Of a stretch of 64,000 nucleotides of DNA, positions 61,345-64,000 are shown one piece after another. Positions within the stretch are counted from its first letter, which is position 1. Each line of letters opens with the position of its first letter. This stretch comes from M3007 sp041392625. Lineage in GTDB: Bacteria > Bacteroidota > Bacteroidia > Chitinophagales > Saprospiraceae. Location of the stretch: assembly GCA_041392625.1 (NCBI GenBank), contig JAWKLR010000005.1, forward strand, positions 1-64,000, read 5' to 3'. Made by a program: the position numbers and the translations under genes. The notes beneath the pieces are model-generated. The model did not search any database. It worked only from the letters and a program-made list of their open reading frames with translations, and was not told where the DNA came from.

Positions 61345-62580
61345 ATGAAACAAACGCTACTCGCCCTCGCCATTTTGGCCACGCTTTTTCTTTTCCATTC
61401 CTGTGCCACCCCCGGCGCCCACCCGCTCGATACCATCGAATACGAATACGTGGATATTCCCTGCGACAAAGACACTCTCATTACCATGGATAAAGGGGTG
61501 AAATTGTTTATCCGAAAAGGCTCGGTCAAATCCGACTCAGAGAATGGAAGGGCTCAAATAAAATTTGCGTCAGTACTCGATGTGTTGGATATGATAAAAT
61601 ACCAACTGTATACCCAGACAAACGATGGCGAAATGCTTGAGAGCGGCGGCATGTTTTTTTTGGATGTGCTTGGCGGAAGTGTGAATCCCGATTTGCCGGT
61701 GCAGGTAAAAATTCCGGCCGCCTTTGTCAACCCAGATATGAAGGTATTTGTACTGGAAGACGGAGATCCAAGCCAGGGCTGGATCCCAACTGAACAAGCA
61801 GTGCTGGCTGCCGAAGCAAAAGAGATTGAAACAGGAAAACGCCTGTTTGATTCCAACTGTACAGCCTGCCACGCAAGCGACCTCCAATCAAAATTGACAG
61901 GCCCCATGCTGGGCAACGTCCATTTATTCCGGAATATGGATTGGTTGATCCGATTCACCAAAAACTCGCAACAGATGATCGCATCGGGCGACAGCCTGGC
62001 CTTGTGCCTGTGGGCCGAATGGAAACCAACATTAATGAATGATTTCAACCACCTGAGCGATAAGGAAATCAAAGACATTTACACCTACATCGCAAATGAA
62101 AGCAATCGTTTGGGGATTCAACCCAACGCAAACTCATTTAGGCTGGATTGTAATTTAGATTTTTTAGATACCGCGACGCAACAAGAACCGGGATCATTTA
62201 ATTACATAACTTCTACTACCGGTACCCAATGGATAAATATTGACCGGTTCTATGCAGTTAACAATCGAATAAACCGAATAGAGGTAGAGGGCCCGGAAGA
62301 TTTGGTTGTGATGTTGGCTTTTAAAGACCATAATGTATGTATGGGTCTTTCAAGGTATGAGGATCAGTATGTTTTATGTGGAACTGCAGACCAGGACCGT
62401 ATTCCATTTCCGGAAGATGAAACCATTTTGATTACAGCCTATTCGGCAGATCAGTATGCTATGGCCTGGCATACGACCACCAAGGAAAACAACAGAATAA
62501 AACTGGAAATGAAACCATTGTCCAATAACGAGTATAATGAACTCCTAAAGAATTTTTGGACAATCAAAAAAGAAAACTAA
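61345..62580 (+). CDS. Lipoprotein with one c-type haem motif
   Basis: A 411-residue protein. The lipobox is FHSCATPG. A ~130-residue beta domain comes first (EYVDIPCDKDTLITMDKGVKLFIRKGSV, as in proteins with an N-terminal DKGVKLFI block). The haem motif is NCTACHASD, with a later PMLGNVH and WKPTLMNDFNHLSDKEIKDIYTYI helix ending a mono-haem cytochrome domain. The last ~150 residues are an additional beta domain. The frame opens at 61174, but the ATG at 61345 (MKQTLLALAILATL) gives the signal. Probably an outer-membrane or periplasmic electron carrier. Confidence 0.8.
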   Translation: MKQTLLALAILATLFLFHSCATPGAHPLDTIEYEYVDIPCDKDTLITMDKGVKLFIRKGSVKSDSENGRAQIKFASVLDVLDMIKYQLYTQTNDGEMLESGGMFFLDVLGGSVNPDLPVQVKIPAAFVNPDMKVFVLEDGDPSQGWIPTEQAVLAAEAKEIETGKRLFDSNCTACHASDLQSKLTGPMLGNVHLFRNMDWLIRFTKNSQQMIASGDSLALCLWAEWKPTLMNDFNHLSDKEIKDIYTYIANESNRLGIQPNANSFRLDCNLDFLDTATQQEPGSFNYITSTTGTQWINIDRFYAVNNRINRIEVEGPEDLVVMLAFKDHNVCMGLSRYEDQYVLCGTADQDRIPFPEDETILITAYSADQYAMAWHTTTKENNRIKLEMKPLSNNEYNELLKNFWTIKKEN

Positions 62581-62627
62581 GAGCCCAAACCGGCCAGCTA
62601 AAAATTTCTCTGTTTCTTCAAAAAAGA

Positions 62628-62665
62628 AAGCCCCCGTACTCTGAATATTCAGAATGCGGGGGCTT
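62628..62665. terminator. Bidirectional intrinsic terminator before bamA
   Basis: A nearly perfect 19-bp stem (62628-62646 with 62647-62665) with AAGCCCCCG/CGGGGGCTT ends, flanked by T-runs on both strands. It lies between the stops of convergent genes (62580 and 62687). Confidence 0.85.
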
Positions 62666-62686
62666 ATTATTTTTACTTAGTGTGTG

Positions 62687-64000
62687 TTAATCCGGCTCGA
62701 ATCCGAGTACGATGTTGAAGCGGCCGAATTCGGTCCATTTGGCTCCGGAGTTGATCAGCGAAGGCTTGTCGAAACCAAAGCCATAATCGAAACCAAGTGT
62801 ACCAAACATCGGGAGGAAAACCCGTAGACCCAGACCGGCTGAGCGGCGCACATCAAACGGGTTGAAATCCTGTGGGCGCAACCAGGCATTACCACCTTGG
62901 GCAAAAGCCGTAACGAAAATGGTGCTTTGCGGGTTGAGCGAGATTGGGTAGCGGAGCTCGACGGTAAACTTGTCGAACACGCCGGCACCACCCGGATACG
63001 ACGACATGATGTCGGCTACGTCGTAGCCACGAAGGCTGATGATGTCACGGCCGTTGAGTCCGAAATTCTGGTTGTTCAAACCGTCGCCACCAAGTTCGAA
63101 ACGCTCGAATGGGCTGAGTCCGGTTTTGTCACTCCAGCGACCGAGCATACCAATTTTAGCCTGTGTTTTCAATACCAGTTTACCGATCAGAGAGGTGTAC
63201 CATTCTGCATCGATACGCCATTTGATGTACTCGATGTTGCGGTAGAGATCCTGCACGTCGGTGGTCTGATAAAACTCCGCGTCTTTAAACATGGAGTAGG
63301 GGGGCGTCATTTGCATTTTCACAGAAAAGAGTGATCCGGTTTTCGGGAAAATCGGGTCGTTGATGCTGTTTCGTGCAAGGGTGAGACCCAGGCTGTAGTT
63401 GTGATAAATACCTCGGTTTACTGAGCGGCCACGGTCGTCGATGAAGCTGGTCCAGTTGTTCAGGCGCAGGGTCTGAATGTCCAGGTCGGCACGGAAGATA
63501 AAGTTGTCATCCGGGAATTTCAGGCGGGTTCCGAAACCAACGGTTCCCTGAAGAATTTCGAGGGCTTGGTAGTTGTCGTCGCCAAAAAATCCGGAAGTAA
63601 ATTTGTTGTAAAAACCGGCCAGCGTCAACGAGTTCGGTTTTTTACCTCCCAACCAGGGCTCGGTAAAGGATGCGTTGTAGCTTTGGTAGCGGTCGCCGGC
63701 GGTTTGTCCCCGGATAGAGAATCGTTGGCCATCCCCTTGTGGCAATGGGTTCCAGGACTCTTTATTTGGAATATTCCGAACCGAGAAGTTGTTGAAGGTA
63801 ACCCCGAGGGTACCGATTACACCGCCCCGGCTGAAAGCGGTTGCGGGTTGGTAACCGGCAGAAAGTTCAAGCTGATCGGAGGGTTTTTCTTCAACGGTAT
63901 AGATGATATCTACGGTTCCGCGATCGGGATTTACCGGAGTTTGAATATCCAGGGTTTCCGGATTGAAATACCCGAGGTTAACGATTTGTCGGTTGGAACG
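62687..64000 (-). CDS. bamA: Outer membrane protein assembly factor BamA (5' end outside window)
   Basis: The minus-strand frame is open to position 64000, so the N-terminal POTRA domains lie beyond the window; 437 C-terminal residues are visible. The visible start (RQIVNLGYFNPETLDI) is the end of a POTRA domain (NP-x-YFNPE), followed by PVNPDRGTVDIIYTVEEKPSDQLELSAGYQ and the barrel. Barrel motifs include ARNSINDPIFPKTGSLFS, the GLNNQNFGLNGRDIISLRGYD lid region and a C-terminal strand (FGRFNIVLGFEPD). It inserts beta-barrel proteins into the outer membrane. Confidence 0.94.
   Translation of the reverse strand, partial: RSNRQIVNLGYFNPETLDIQTPVNPDRGTVDIIYTVEEKPSDQLELSAGYQPATAFSRGGVIGTLGVTFNNFSVRNIPNKESWNPLPQGDGQRFSIRGQTAGDRYQSYNASFTEPWLGGKKPNSLTLAGFYNKFTSGFFGDDNYQALEILQGTVGFGTRLKFPDDNFIFRADLDIQTLRLNNWTSFIDDRGRSVNRGIYHNYSLGLTLARNSINDPIFPKTGSLFSVKMQMTPPYSMFKDAEFYQTTDVQDLYRNIEYIKWRIDAEWYTSLIGKLVLKTQAKIGMLGRWSDKTGLSPFERFELGGDGLNNQNFGLNGRDIISLRGYDVADIMSSYPGGAGVFDKFTVELRYPISLNPQSTIFVTAFAQGGNAWLRPQDFNPFDVRRSAGLGLRVFLPMFGTLGFDYGFGFDKPSLINSGAKWTEFGRFNIVLGFEPD

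Noticed and set aside
58699..62590. AACTAAGAGCCCAAAC shared after the stops at 58702 and 62580
   Set aside because: 16 bp shared after unrelated genes may be a relic of duplication, but is too short to interpret alone.

Overview
The window looks like a chromosomal segment of a Bacteroidota bacterium, most likely of the Saprospiria lineage. The evidence is Bacteroidota-type promoter boxes (TAnnTTTG), type IX secretion C-terminal sorting domains, SprB-like repeats, DUF5777, DUF4834 and DUF6090-like families, a TonB-type energy transducer and PD40/OmpA proteins. The lineage call is inference from protein flavour, since no rRNA or tRNA gene was seen. Coding density is high and most genes are ordinary housekeeping or envelope genes. 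No prophage, CRISPR array or IS transposase was recognised.

Layout. 1-3.7 kb: minus-strand small hypotheticals (DUF6090-like fragment, DUF2200, DinB, a lipoprotein-like protein, an AT-rich protein with a UDG-like motif). 4-13 kb: an M4 metalloprotease with a T9SS tail, an rRNA pseudouridine synthase and a 1,500-residue SprB-repeat adhesin-like protein. 13.4-20.4 kb: beta-oxidation pair fadN-fadA, a PD40/OmpA protein and thrC. 20.5-22.5 kb: an alpha/beta hydrolase and heme A synthase. 22.46-23.11 kb: a 650-bp AT-rich gene-free region with a DnaA-box cluster. 23.1-29.4 kb: YedK/SRAP, an FGE-sulfatase domain protein, an FRG-domain protein, a frameshifted Lys/Thr/Arg-rich protein, PaiB-like, SRPBCC, Crp/Fnr and YdeI-like genes. 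29.5-34.2 kb: a Tat-flavoured cluster (Gfo/Idh/MocA oxidoreductase, broken apbE, transglutaminase-like protein, sugar isomerase-like protein, tatC). 34.2-45.5 kb: ppgK, pdxA, pepA, fabH, polA, hemA, an EamA transporter, a DUF4834 protein and an RluA-type synthase. 45.5-52.7 kb: PD40 protein, papain/C39-like peptidase, TonB-domain protein, M23 peptidase and uvrA. 53-57 kb: a secreted cytochrome-c-like/OB-fold/YceI/DUF5777 locus. 57-62.6 kb: GNAT genes, a tandem triplet of secreted paralogues and a haem-binding lipoprotein. The window ends inside bamA.

The most striking signal is the combination of two parS-type palindromes (19.06 and 20.06 kb, 16-mer TGTTCCACGTGGAACA and a one-mismatch copy) with a non-coding AT-rich stretch 2.5-3 kb away that carries four perfect and three one-mismatch DnaA boxes. 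I interpret this as a candidate chromosomal replication origin with adjacent ParB loading sites, lying between ctaA and yedK rather than beside dnaA.

Other points worth a second look are a palindromic operator-like site at the fadN promoter; several broken or frameshifted genes (apbE, the 26-kb gene); a MITE-like hairpin after yceI; a 75-bp near-perfect hairpin at 56.9 kb; a 30-bp REP-like repeat in inverted copies at 35.0 and 42.2 kb; a hairpin-rich fabH leader; and the tandem triplet, which shows gene-conversion-like identity tracts.
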